A DNA stretch of 64,000 nt, taken from assembly GCF_048537545.1 (NCBI RefSeq), contig NZ_CP183218.1, one strand, 5' to 3'. Source of the DNA: Chania fonticola_B. Lineage in GTDB: Bacteria; Pseudomonadota; Gammaproteobacteria; Enterobacterales; Enterobacteriaceae. The notes beneath the pieces are model-generated. The model worked only from the letters and a program-made list of their open reading frames with translations. It had not been told where the DNA came from and made no database searches. The stretch's first letter is position 1. The number at the start of each line of letters is the position of its first letter. A program made the translations under genes and the position numbers. Shown piece after piece: positions 34,942-43,326 of the stretch.

Positions 34942-35626
34942 CCGTCCTCCTGGTTGTGAGTTGAAATCGCCTCTAGCAGCATTTCGTTGCCTCTGCGCAG
35001 TAAGATACGTCAGGAAAATCGATATGTCGCGGATAAGTTATTCACTGATGAATAATTAACAAATGAAATAATTTACAACTGTTATTTAATTAGCGACCCC
35101 ATGGTTAGCAGAACTACTTATTTTGACTTGATTCCGATCATAAGCTCCTTCCTCAAGCGTATAAAAGTAACTAAGAATCGTTACCATTTAAGCCAATACA
35201 TTGATACAATCAATTGAATAAGAATACTTAATGGCGTCAGGTGATGAAACAGAAGCAATACTATCAGTCAAAAAACCGCCAACGCTGGCGTCATTGCGAG
35301 CGATAAGAGACTCTTAAGAATCATCTGATTAACGGAAAATAGTACCACGATGAAAATAGCTAACCTTAGCAACAAATTTAAGGCTGACTACCCGGCGCCT
35401 ACTGATATTTCCAGCCGCAAAATCGCCACAGCATAATAAGTCGACTTAAGCTAAACTGATGCTTTTGGTAGATTTAAAAATATAATTCGAAAAGACGTTG
35501 AGTCATGCCGGTTTTATTGATAGAAAGTTGCATTCATAAGATGTGATTTTTTTATAACTTTTAGCCTTTTATCTTCAGGCTTTTCTTTTTATAACCGCGT
35601 GGAAACGGACTTAAGTGGGAGGCTCT
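34942..35626. other. 685 bp AT-rich gap upstream of rcsA
   Basis: No gene is supported here. The DNA is markedly AT-rich and contains three TAAGA-type motifs described separately, suggesting an H-NS-silenced, RcsA-autoregulated promoter as in E. coli rcsA. Confidence 0.55.
35172..35315. promoter_or_regulatory. three RcsAB-box-like motifs before rcsA
   Basis: TAAGAATCGTTA (35172-35183), TAAGAATACTTA (35219-35230) and TAAGAGACTCTTA (35303-35315) resemble the RcsAB box TAAGAATATTCCTA. They are degenerate and 310-455 bases before the start, so they are candidates only. Confidence 0.35.
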
Positions 35627-36256
35627 ATGCCAATAATCATTATGGATTCATGCAGTTACACTAGATTAGGATTAACCGACTACCTGACGTCGCACGGGAT
35701 GAAAAAGCGTCATATTAGCGCCGTCAATCATATCGACGGCCTGCATGAGAAGTGCGCCAAACTTAAGCCTAATATGGTATTCCTGAATGAAGACTGCTTC
35801 ATTCATGAAGCGGATGCGACAGAAAGAATAAAACGCGTGATATCTCTTAATCCCGATACTTTATTCTTTATTTTCATGGCCATCACCAACGTACATTTCG
35901 ACGATTATTTATACGTCCGCAAGAACGTGATCATCTCGTCAAAATCGATTAAACCGCAAACCATGAGTCAGTTGCTTAACCACTACCTCGAAAGAAAGCT
36001 GGTTCGCCCGGAAAAAAACTCGCTGGATCAGACACCTGTCACACTAAGCCAAACCGAGTCAAACATGCTGCGCATGTGGATGTCCGGCCAAGGCACCATC
36101 CAGATCTCCGATCAAATGCAGATCAAGGTGAAAACCGTCTCTTCCCATAAGGGAAACATCAAAAGAAAGATCAAAACCCACAACAAGCAGATCATCTACC
36201 ATGTTGTCCGCCTGACCGACACGCTTACCAGCGGCATTTTCGTCAACAGCCGTTGA
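35627..36256 (+). CDS. rcsA: capsule regulator RcsA (LuxR type)
   Basis: A 209-residue auxiliary regulator (E. coli 207) that partners RcsB to activate capsule genes and repress flhDC. The opening MPIIIMDSCSYTRLGLTDYL and the C-terminal LuxR helix-turn-helix QTESNMLRMWMSGQGTIQIS, DQMQIKVKTVSSHKGNIKRK closely match E. coli RcsA. The ATG at 35627 has GGAGG five bases before it; the frame also has an upstream GTG at 35615. dsrB follows on the opposite strand, conserving the rcsA-dsrB neighbourhood. Confidence 0.96.
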   Translation: MPIIIMDSCSYTRLGLTDYLTSHGMKKRHISAVNHIDGLHEKCAKLKPNMVFLNEDCFIHEADATERIKRVISLNPDTLFFIFMAITNVHFDDYLYVRKNVIISSKSIKPQTMSQLLNHYLERKLVRPEKNSLDQTPVTLSQTESNMLRMWMSGQGTIQISDQMQIKVKTVSSHKGNIKRKIKTHNKQIIYHVVRLTDTLTSGIFVNSR

Positions 36257-36319
36257 TAGCCATTACGACCAAATAAAGCGACAGCGGAACGCAGTGGTGT
36301 AGAGTTCGACAGAAAAACG

Positions 36320-36351
36320 CCCGTTTTCAGCGGCAATGCTGCCGCTACGGG
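36320..36351 (+). terminator. hairpin after rcsA
   Basis: CCCGT, then AGCGGCA-ATGC-TGCCGCT, then ACGGG form a stem with a small bulge, followed by TATTT. It lies about 60 bases after the rcsA stop. Confidence 0.5.
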
Positions 36352-36444
36352 TATTTGGACAGACTTTCAACACCGCATGACAGTGTGGCCAGGTTTAAGC
36401 CCGCCAGCCAGACCAGCGGCAAGCAGGTAAATGCAGGCAAAGAT

Positions 36445-36645
36445 TTACTCCTGTTCAGCGCTGCGCAATTCTACAAAGGTGCCATCGCGACTATCGATCT
36501 CATTGAAGAACCACACGCCCGCCGGATAATCTTCCAGTGACACCAGATACATCGTGCCTTCATTAAACACTTCAACTTCCAGCACTACCCCTTCACGACG
36601 AGGGCCACCGTCGGTCTTTACCGTCACCAGATCGTTAACTTTCAT
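36445..36645 (-). CDS. dsrB: DsrB protein
   Basis: A 66-residue small protein nearly identical in pattern to E. coli DsrB: MKVNDLVTVKTDGGPRREGV, VLEVEVFNEGTMYLVSLEDY, PAGVWFFNEIDS. Its function is unknown; it was named for its position beside dsrA/rcsA and is sigma-S dependent in E. coli. It is convergent with rcsA. Start has GAGGTAGAG upstream (AGGTAGAGC before ATG). Confidence 0.93.
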   Translation of the reverse strand: MKVNDLVTVKTDGGPRREGVVLEVEVFNEGTMYLVSLEDYPAGVWFFNEIDSRDGTFVELRSAEQE

Positions 36646-36841
36646 GCTCTACCTCGTTATTTATCCCGGATATCAGTCTATTACAGTTGACGAAAAGAAC
36701 CCACCGTTGCGTAATGCACTCCGCCTCTGAGCCATCATGCTACGCCCCCCCATTAAGCTTAGCAGAACTGAGACAGGGTCTTTCAGACCTCTGGAATAGC
36801 GCGTTAAACGTCTCTGCGCCCCACCGTGCTCATATCACAGA

Positions 36842-36870
36842 CACAAAAAAACCCGCCTTGGCGGGTTTTT
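36842..36870 (-). terminator. intrinsic terminator of the cold-shock gene
   Basis: AAACCCGCCTTGGCGGGTTT is a strong GC hairpin with A and T runs on both sides, 20 bases after the cold-shock stop codon. It should work in both directions. Confidence 0.9.
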
Positions 36871-36890
36871 GTTAATCAGCGAGAGGCCGA

Positions 36891-37103
36891 TTAGATAGCG
36901 GTAACGTTAGCCGCTGACGGACCTTTAGCACCGTTCTCGATAGAGAACTGTACGTTCTGGCCTTCAGCCAGGGTCTTGAAGCCTTGATCCTGAATTGCAG
37001 AGAAGTGTACGAACACGTCTTTGCTGCCGTCTGCAGGAGTGATGAAACCAAAACCTTTAGACTCGTTGAACCACTTCACTTGACCTTTGATCATGTTAGA
37101 CAT
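36891..37103 (-). CDS. cold-shock protein of the CspC/CspE type
   Basis: A 70-residue single cold-shock domain. It has RNP1 KGFGFITP and RNP2 DVFVHFSAI, with KGQVKWFNESKGFGF typical of CspC and CspE. Residues are mixed between the two (CspC-like KGQ and ADGSK; CspE-like GPSAANV), so the paralogue is not settled. These proteins bind RNA, melt structure and antiterminate transcription. A long untranslated stretch (about 280 bases) lies upstream, as is usual for csp genes. Start chosen at MSNMIKG with AAGGAATTC ahead. Confidence 0.94.
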   Translation of the reverse strand: MSNMIKGQVKWFNESKGFGFITPADGSKDVFVHFSAIQDQGFKTLAEGQNVQFSIENGAKGPSAANVTAI

Positions 37104-37390
37104 GTTGAATTCCTTCAATAAAAAATTTAAGCCACCATGGGCATGAAATAGCCGGTCATCAGTTACTTATGGAGGCACTAGAAAGGAAATTCGTCAGTGA
37201 AGAGCTATCAAGGATAACGCTTTAAATTTGAACTACTTTACTCAAAATGTCGTGCATAAATAGGTCTGTACCACAGGCCGAGAATCATTAACTCATGTCG
37301 GGCGTATAATAGCAACTCTTTTTAGCTCGTGAGGCTGGAAAGGGAGACCAAACGCACAGAATTTGCTCCCACCTGGCGAAATTATCGGCG

Positions 37391-38287
37391 TTATCTTGCG
37401 GATTTCACTGACAATGGTGGTAACGCAGCGCCACAAAATTTACAAAACTTCGCCTCGGCTTCATGCCCACCGCGGTCGCATTGTGCACAATGGCGCTGTT
37501 CCCGATAGCGCTGCATCTCCTGCGACATGTAGGCGGTCAGGATCCCCGTAGGCACCGCAATAATCGAATACCCTACCAGGATCAGCACCGAAGCCAGCAT
37601 CCGCCCTAATGGCGTGTGGGGCACAATATCACCGTAGCCCACGGTGGTTAACGTGACTACCGCCCAATACATCGATGCGCCAAGGCTGGTAAATCCACCA
37701 CTGCCTCCCTCCACCGCGTACATCAAGCCACCAAATACGCACAGCATCACGCCGACAAAACCAAAGAACAGGGTCAGCTTATGGCGCGCCAGCTTGATAC
37801 TGCGCCAGACAATGCTCATTTCACTCATGTAGCGCAACAGTTTCAACACCCGCAACACGCGCAGGATCCGCAATACACGCAGCAGAGCAATATACTCCAC
37901 CGCCATATGCGGGAATATCCAGATGATATACATCGGCAACATCGTCAGCAGATCGACGATACCGAAAAAGCTGATGGCATAGCGCTCTTTACTCGGCGTG
38001 CACCAAAGCCGCAACAGATACTCCACCGTAAAAAGGGTGGTGAAAAAGACCTCCGCCAAAAACAGCTGATACAACACTTGGGCATTAGGAGTATACAGCG
38101 AGCTGCCGCCGGGTTCGATAAACAGCAACAGCACGCTGAGCAGCGCCGTGCTCACCCAAAATAGCTGCATCCTGCGCCCAGTGCGGGTTTGGTTGCTGAA
38201 CAACAGCTGATAGCTACGCTGGCGCAGGGTCTGCTTTCGCACTTTGTTGGTCATAATCCATTGTCTGCTCAAAAGGTTTGCGCTCAT
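37391..38287 (-). CDS. voltage-gated-type potassium channel with C-terminal zinc ribbon
   Basis: A 298-residue six-helix channel of the Kv/ion-transport family. S4 is arginine rich with a three-residue period (LLRVLRILRVLRVLKLLR), and the pore loop has the K+ selectivity filter TLTTVGYGDI. After S6 there is a short cytoplasmic tail with CAQCDRGG and KFCKFCG, a likely zinc ribbon. Start is set at the ATG (38287) downstream of AAGGAGG, though the spacing of 12 is long; an ATG at 38254 is possible. It resembles E. coli Kch in class but not in domain content (no RCK/TrkA domain). Confidence 0.88.
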   Translation of the reverse strand: MSANLLSRQWIMTNKVRKQTLRQRSYQLLFSNQTRTGRRMQLFWVSTALLSVLLLFIEPGGSSLYTPNAQVLYQLFLAEVFFTTLFTVEYLLRLWCTPSKERYAISFFGIVDLLTMLPMYIIWIFPHMAVEYIALLRVLRILRVLRVLKLLRYMSEMSIVWRSIKLARHKLTLFFGFVGVMLCVFGGLMYAVEGGSGGFTSLGASMYWAVVTLTTVGYGDIVPHTPLGRMLASVLILVGYSIIAVPTGILTAYMSQEMQRYREQRHCAQCDRGGHEAEAKFCKFCGAALPPLSVKSAR

Positions 38288-38458
38288 ACTAAATCTGAAC
38301 CTCCTTGCCACCAAATTTAACCCATGACAGGATCATGAGAAAACGGGCGCCAAGCCGCAAAACGGCCCAGCGTCATATTTCCATCACAAAAATGTCACAA
38401 TCCAGCCATATGATGGCTAGCGATTATCCGCTCCGGGTTAACACCAAGGATTTCGCCT

Positions 38459-38668
38459 ATGAACACCGTAAAAGCCATTAATCACCAGCAGGCAGAGACG
38501 CTGATCCGTTCAGGATCGGCGAAAAAGATTGAGCTGGCCTATGACATTGACAGCGACGATTTTTTCCAGCTCGCCAGCCTGTGGTGCGATCAGGGTGCCA
38601 AGATTTCCAAAGGCAAAAAGCACTTTATCGTCTCGCTGAAAGGTTTTCGTATCCCACCAAACGACTGA
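38459..38668 (+). CDS. small hypothetical protein
   Basis: A 69-residue frame with AAGGAT eight bases before the ATG. The sequence (MNTVKAINHQQAETLIRSGS, ELAYDIDSDDFFQLASLWCD, KGKKHFIVSLKGFRIPP) has a balanced, soluble composition and no membrane segment, signal peptide or known motif. It stands alone between a K+ channel gene (divergent) and a quinone oxidoreductase. Looks real by ribosome site and codon use, function unknown. Confidence 0.6.
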   Translation: MNTVKAINHQQAETLIRSGSAKKIELAYDIDSDDFFQLASLWCDQGAKISKGKKHFIVSLKGFRIPPND

Positions 38669-38804
38669 TCCTCTGCCCCTCTGCGGCGGTATTTCTGCTT
38701 GTCTAGACAAAACCGCCCTTTCGCACACATGCCAACTCTGTTATCCCTATAAGATAATCCAGCCGGGAATACCCCGAATACGCAGATTGATCAAGGAGAA
38801 CGGC

Positions 38805-39812
38805 ATGTCAGCCAACGCACAACTACCTGAAAAAATGAAGGTCATCGAAATCAGCCAGCCGGGCGAACCAGAGGTTCTGGTGAGTGCGGAGCGCCCGTTA
38901 CCGGTATTGGGCCAGGGTGAAATACTGGTGAAAGTCGCTGCCGCCGGCGTCAACCGCCCGGATGTTCTGCAGCGTCGTGGGCAATATGCGCCACCTCCGG
39001 GCGCCTCGGACATTCCAGGGTTGGAAATTGCTGGCACGGTGGTAGCCGTTGGCGTTGGGGTACAACGCTATGCCCCTGGTGATGCAGTATGTGCGCTGAT
39101 CGCCGGTGGAGGCTATGCCGAATACTGCAAGGTGCATGAAAGCAATGCGCTGCCGGTCCCGAAAGGCCTCAGCATGATTGAAGCGGCCGCCATGCCGGAA
39201 ACCTTCTTCACCGTTTGGGTCAACGTATTTCAACGTGGTCATCTTCGGGCCGGGGAAACCGTGCTGATCCACGGTGGCACGTCTGGCATTGGCACGGTTG
39301 CCACCCTGTTGGCTAAAGCGTTTTGCGCCTATGTCATCACTACCGTTGGTTCTGAAGAAAAGCGTGAGGCCAGCCTGGCATTGGGTGCCGACGTCGCCAT
39401 CAACTACCGCACTGAAGATTTTGTCGAGCTGACCAAAACCGCCACCAACGGCAAAGGAGCCGATGTCATCGTCGATCTGATCGCGGGGGATTACGTGGAG
39501 AAGAACTACCGTGCTGCCGCAATGGACGGGCGTATCGTACAAATCGGCACGCAAAACGGCATAGTGAAGGAACTGAACCTGATGCCACTGCTGCTTAAGC
39601 GCCTGACCCATACCGGCTCAACGCTGCGGCAGCGCAGTGTGGAAGATAAAGCCCAGATCGCTGCCGAACTGGAGCTGAAAGTGTGGCCGTTGCTGGAACG
39701 CGGGGAGTTAAAGCCGCAGATTTTCCAGACTTTCCCGTTAGAGCAAGCCGCACAGGCCCATGCCCTGATGGAGTCTAGTGCGCATATCGGTAAAATTATG
39801 CTGACGCTGTAA
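38805..39812 (+). CDS. NAD(P)H-quinone oxidoreductase (PIG3/QOR family)
   Basis: A 335-residue zinc-free medium-chain reductase. Features are AAGVNRPDVLQRRGQYAPPP near residue 45, GGGYAEYCKVHE, the nucleotide-binding GGTSGIGTVATLLAKAF and DVIVDLIAGDYVEKN, all typical of the p53-inducible-gene-3 type of quinone oxidoreductase. The ATG at 38805 has GGAG nine bases upstream. It is monocistronic, ending at a strong hairpin shared with yidB. Confidence 0.9.
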   Translation: MSANAQLPEKMKVIEISQPGEPEVLVSAERPLPVLGQGEILVKVAAAGVNRPDVLQRRGQYAPPPGASDIPGLEIAGTVVAVGVGVQRYAPGDAVCALIAGGGYAEYCKVHESNALPVPKGLSMIEAAAMPETFFTVWVNVFQRGHLRAGETVLIHGGTSGIGTVATLLAKAFCAYVITTVGSEEKREASLALGADVAINYRTEDFVELTKTATNGKGADVIVDLIAGDYVEKNYRAAAMDGRIVQIGTQNGIVKELNLMPLLLKRLTHTGSTLRQRSVEDKAQIAAELELKVWPLLERGELKPQIFQTFPLEQAAQAHALMESSAHIGKIMLTL

Positions 39813-39818
39813 TGGCAA

Positions 39819-39841
39819 CCCTCCGGCCATAAACCGGAGGG
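39819..39841. terminator. bidirectional hairpin between quinone oxidoreductase and yidB
   Basis: CCCTCCGG-CCATAAA-CCGGAGGG gives an 8 bp GC-rich stem with a 7-base loop between convergent genes. No long T-run follows. Confidence 0.7.
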
Positions 39842-39887
39842 CTAGGCTGTGTCCCTAAATTGACCGTGGTGCCGTCGCAGTCCCATA

Positions 39888-40277
39888 TCAGCCGAACAGT
39901 TTACCTTTCAGCAAATCCATCCCGGCGCTCATCAGATCGCCGCCCTGTGGCTCCTGGCCATTGGGTGACAGTTTATCGGTGATCATCGGCAAATACTGGG
40001 CAATCAGAGCAGAAGCCTGTGCCGGATCGATCCCCAATTTGCCTGCCAGTTGTGCAATGGCATCGGTACTTAACGCCTGCTCAACGTGTTCACCGCTGAT
40101 TGGCTGATTTTCACCCGTGCCGATCCAGGAGGCGACCACGTCCGCCAAATTTCCCTGGCGGAATTTGTCCAGGATAGCCGGCAGGCCACCTTGCTGTTCA
40201 ACCCACTGCAAGATGGCGCTGTAATCCATTCCTTTGCCACCGCTCAATGCTCCGACTAACCCATCCAGTAATCCCAT
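39888..40277 (-). CDS. yidB: YidB family protein (DUF937)
   Basis: A 129-residue cytosolic protein close to E. coli YidB (132): MGLLDGLVGALSGG, SAILQWVEQQGGLPAILDKF, GEHVEQALSTDAIAQLAGKL, and the C-terminal LMSAGMDLLKGKLFG. Function is unknown. The ATG at 40277 is preceded by AAGGGGAT. A longer open frame upstream overlaps yeaQ and is not supported. Confidence 0.93.
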   Translation of the reverse strand: MGLLDGLVGALSGGKGMDYSAILQWVEQQGGLPAILDKFRQGNLADVVASWIGTGENQPISGEHVEQALSTDAIAQLAGKLGIDPAQASALIAQYLPMITDKLSPNGQEPQGGDLMSAGMDLLKGKLFG

Positions 40278-40362
40278 CGCTATCCCCTTCTCAAACGCTG
40301 TACGTTCATCGTATTTAAAAGAAAAAGGGCCGCCGCAGCGACCCCAGTTGATCGAACCCGGC

Positions 40363-40611
40363 TTAGCTTCTGATCTTTCTGTAGACAAAAAGCACCACCA
40401 GGGCACCGATAACAGCAACCACAAAGCTGCCCAGGTTAAAGCCATCAACCCGGCCCATACCGAAGAAGGTACTGATATAGCCGCCGACAACCGCACCCAC
40501 CACACCCAGGATCACGGTCATGATGAAGCCGCCGCCGTCTTTACCCGGCATGATCCACTTGGCCAAAATACCGGCGATTAACCCAAAAACGATCCAGGAA
40601 ATGATACCCAT
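40363..40611 (-). CDS. yeaQ: GlsB/YeaQ/YmgE family membrane protein
   Basis: An 82-residue protein with three membrane helices and glycine-rich stretches (SWIVFGLIAGILAKWIMPGK, TVILGVVGAVVGGYISTFFG, FVVAVIGALVVLFVYRKI), nearly identical to E. coli YeaQ. The family is stress-linked and membrane-located, function unclear. GGGAGAG lies just before the ATG. It precedes yidB on the same strand by about 85 bases. Confidence 0.93.
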   Translation of the reverse strand: MGIISWIVFGLIAGILAKWIMPGKDGGGFIMTVILGVVGAVVGGYISTFFGMGRVDGFNLGSFVVAVIGALVVLFVYRKIRS

Positions 40612-40872
40612 TTTTACTCTCCCTCATTAACCCGTTGCCCGAACTTGCTGGCAATGCCATTATCAAGGCGTTGTCCGCCAGCGGCCACCCGCTGACAGTA
40701 TTTACGTCTCTGTACCTTACTACTATAGTCAAAAATCAGCGAGTTACCTACCTCTTGCAGTCTGAAAATCACTGCGTGTAATTTGTGCAATTTTCATCCA
40801 GCTGTCATATTGAGTGGCGATAATCAGCTATACTCAATGATGCTCAACCGAACTTCGACCGAGGATAGCGCC

Positions 40873-40962
40873 ATGAGCAACCCCCCTTTCATGCTGTTTT
40901 TGGTTTTGGTTTATACCTTGGCCGCCGTGTGGGATGGTTCCGCTGCGCTGTTGTTTATGTGA
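40873..40962 (+). CDS. 29-residue single-span membrane protein
   Basis: A short frame with GAGGA eight bases before its ATG. The peptide MSNPPFMLFLVLVYTLAAVW has one hydrophobic span (about 6-20), then DGSAALLFM. Its stop is 17 bases ahead of the VOC gene start, suggesting co-transcription or a translated leader. Not recognised; many enterobacterial stress-induced small membrane proteins have this form. Confidence 0.5.
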   Translation: MSNPPFMLFLVLVYTLAAVWDGSAALLFM

Positions 40963-40979
40963 AAGAAACAGGAGGAGCC

Positions 40980-41396
40980 ATGCTGATTCAACCCTATCTG
41001 TTTTTTGCCGGTGACTGTGAGCAAGCGGTGAATTTTTATGCCCAGCAGCTAAACGGCAATATAGAAATCATGATGCGTTACAAAGATATCCCGGCAGAGG
41101 AGCAGCAAAATGGGCCGTCCAATGCCGACCCTGACTCGATTATGCATGCCAGGCTGGTGATCGGGGAAAACGTCATTATGGCATCGGATGGATGCCCGGC
41201 CGACTCAAGCGGGCAGACACATAGAGGGTATTCACTGTCGATCCGCAGTGAGAGCGTCGAGCAAGGTGGCGAGGTATTTAACCGGCTAGCCCAAGGTGGC
41301 ACCATCACCATGCCTTTCCAACCGACCTTCTGGGCCAAGGGCTTTGGCATGCTGACCGATAAGTTCGGTGTCAACTGGATGGTCAACGTCGAGTAA
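40980..41396 (+). CDS. VOC/PhnB-like glyoxalase-fold protein
   Basis: A 138-residue protein of the PhnB/YjdN-type vicinal-oxygen-chelate family (3-demethylubiquinone methyltransferase-like fold). The pattern LIQPYLFFAGDCEQAVNFYA, MHARLVIGENVIMASDGCP, and FWAKGFGMLTDKFGVNWMV is typical. AGGAGG lies eight bases before the ATG. Substrate is unknown. A 29-residue membrane peptide frame precedes it. Confidence 0.88.
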   Translation: MLIQPYLFFAGDCEQAVNFYAQQLNGNIEIMMRYKDIPAEEQQNGPSNADPDSIMHARLVIGENVIMASDGCPADSSGQTHRGYSLSIRSESVEQGGEVFNRLAQGGTITMPFQPTFWAKGFGMLTDKFGVNWMVNVE

Positions 41397-41441
41397 TCGC
41401 ACGGTGCAGTGCCTGGCTGCGAGGATAGACACTGCCAAACG

Positions 41442-41639
41442 CTAACGATGCCAGCTAGCAGCCACCAGTGAGAACAAGACAAACAACACCAGCAACAATA
41501 CCAGAGCCAACCGCCAGAAAGGTGCTTTGCGCCGCTGGTAGGCGATAATCATCAATCCGGCCAGCGCCAGAAGCGTAAACGGGTAATATACCGCCAGTAT
41601 CAGTAAAACCTGCATCATAGCGTCAGATAATGCTGCCAT
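41442..41639 (-). CDS. small two-helix membrane protein
   Basis: A 65-residue frame with two hydrophobic helices (VLLILAVYYPFTLLALAGLM and WRLALVLLLVLFVLFSLVA) around a basic loop QRRKAPF, so an inner-membrane hairpin. Directly upstream is a run of nine G on the coding strand (41643-41651) that would serve as the Shine-Dalgarno sequence, three bases from the ATG. Not recognised. Confidence 0.5.
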   Translation of the reverse strand: MAALSDAMMQVLLILAVYYPFTLLALAGLMIIAYQRRKAPFWRLALVLLLVLFVLFSLVAASWHR

Positions 41640-41767
41640 GCGCCCCCCCCCGATACCAATTTATGCTGAACATATCCCGGAAATATAACGGAACATGCAA
41701 GATGGAAATAGAAGGGTTAAGATTGTTCGCAATCCCCGTACCTAACTGATTCCATGACAGGAATGCT

Positions 41768-43324
41768 ATGCTAGCACCCCAGTTCCCGCCCCAAAAACAA
41801 CCATTATCCGGGAAAAACAAAAACTCGCCGTTACTCTATCAGGCTGGCGTGTTTGTGATTATCGTCGTGCTCACCTTAATCATGTTCAATGCCTGGCAAA
41901 TCTGGAACGCTCATCAACGCAATCTGCAGATTGCCGAAAATGACTCGCAGAATCTGGCCAGATCGCTGGCGCAACATGCCGAAGATACCTTTGCGCAGGT
42001 AGACAGTAACCTGGTCGATCTTGGCGAACGCATTGAAACCGATGGCTTAGGCCAACCCCAGCGTTTACGCCTGCAAAAAATCATGCAGACTCAGGCCAGT
42101 AACTTTCCGCAACTGCATGGCAGTTTTATCTATGATGCTCAGGGCAACTGGATCCTGACGTCCAACGGTAAACCCCTCAGCCATGCCAATAATGCTGACC
42201 GGGCCTACTTTAAATACCACCTCACCCACAACAATAATATGATTTATATCGGCGAGGTGATCCGCAGCCGCTCGACCGGCGATTTGGTTATCCCGGTATC
42301 GCGCCGCCTGAACCTTGCGGACGGCAGCTTTGCCGGCGTGGTCATTTCGACGCTGTATGTCGATTATTTCCGCCAGTTTTACAACACCTTTGCCCTTAAC
42401 AACGATGCCTCACTCAGCCTGATACTGGCTGACGGCTCCGTTTTGTACCGCCGCCCTTACAATGAGAATGCCATCGGGAAAAACATCTCCCACAGCATTT
42501 TCTTCCGCGAAGTTCTGCCGCATTCGTCCTTTGGCAACGTCACCATGCTCTCACAATTCGACAATGTTGAACGGATATATGGTTATTCGCGGGTGGAACG
42601 TTATCCACTGGTGATCACCGCCGGGCTGTCGAAAAAAGACGTTCTGGCCGACTGGCGCAACGATGCGTCACTTTTTGCACTCGGTGGAGGAGTCCTGCTG
42701 TCCATACTGTTGGCCCTGGGGTTGGTGCTGATACGTCAGATTAACCAGAGCGTACAGACCGAAGTCGAGCTGGTGCGCACCCGCGATCAACTGACGCTGA
42801 TGAACCACACGCTGGAAGAACTGGCCTTGTTAGATGGCTTGACTGGCCTTGCCAACCGCCGCCAGTTTGATATCGCGCTAAAAAACGAAATGACGCGGGC
42901 GGCGCGTAACGATCGCAGCGTAGCCCTGTTGATGCTGGATATTGATTATTTTAAACAGTTTAACGATATCTACGGCCACGTGGCTGGGGATCAGTGTTTG
43001 CAACAGTTGGGGCGCATGCTGAAAAGCATGGTCAACCGCCCTGGCGATCTGATGGCGCGTTACGGTGGTGAGGAGCTGGCGATTATTCTGCCGGATACCG
43101 ATCTTCAAGGCGCAATCGCCTTTGCCGAACGGGTTCTGGAGGGCATCCGGCAGTTAAAGATCGCCCACACAGGCAGCCCCCTGGGGATGATCACCGCCAG
43201 CATCGGTGCCAGTGCTAAAGTCCCGCATCCGTATAACGATACGCCGCTGAGCTTGGTCAACCTGGCGGATAACGCCCTGTATACGGCGAAGAAAAGCGGT
43301 AAGAACCGGGTTTGCAGCCTCTAG
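41768..43324 (+). CDS. membrane diguanylate cyclase with dCache sensor
   Basis: A 518-residue cyclic-di-GMP synthase. A membrane helix (about 24-44) leads into a periplasmic PDC/dCache-like sensor (about 60-300, with FKYHLTHNNNMIYIGEVIRS and STGDLVIPVSRRL), a second helix (about 305-328) and a C-terminal GGDEF domain. The active motif is GGEEL (RYGGEELAIILPDTD), a catalytically competent variant, with DGLTGLANRR and DIDYFKQFNDIYGH. No RxxD inhibitory site is obvious. It probably raises c-di-GMP in response to an external ligand, with effects on motility and biofilm; AGGA precedes the start. Confidence 0.92.
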   Translation: MLAPQFPPQKQPLSGKNKNSPLLYQAGVFVIIVVLTLIMFNAWQIWNAHQRNLQIAENDSQNLARSLAQHAEDTFAQVDSNLVDLGERIETDGLGQPQRLRLQKIMQTQASNFPQLHGSFIYDAQGNWILTSNGKPLSHANNADRAYFKYHLTHNNNMIYIGEVIRSRSTGDLVIPVSRRLNLADGSFAGVVISTLYVDYFRQFYNTFALNNDASLSLILADGSVLYRRPYNENAIGKNISHSIFFREVLPHSSFGNVTMLSQFDNVERIYGYSRVERYPLVITAGLSKKDVLADWRNDASLFALGGGVLLSILLALGLVLIRQINQSVQTEVELVRTRDQLTLMNHTLEELALLDGLTGLANRRQFDIALKNEMTRAARNDRSVALLMLDIDYFKQFNDIYGHVAGDQCLQQLGRMLKSMVNRPGDLMARYGGEELAIILPDTDLQGAIAFAERVLEGIRQLKIAHTGSPLGMITASIGASAKVPHPYNDTPLSLVNLADNALYTAKKSGKNRVCSL

Positions 43325-43326
43325 GC

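Noticed and set aside
36257..36444. Possible DsrA small RNA next to rcsA and dsrB
   Set aside because: No match to the E. coli DsrA stems was seen; only a terminator hairpin is present.
38747..39037. 96-codon minus-strand frame at the start of the quinone oxidoreductase
   Set aside because: Shadow of the strongly supported plus-strand gene.
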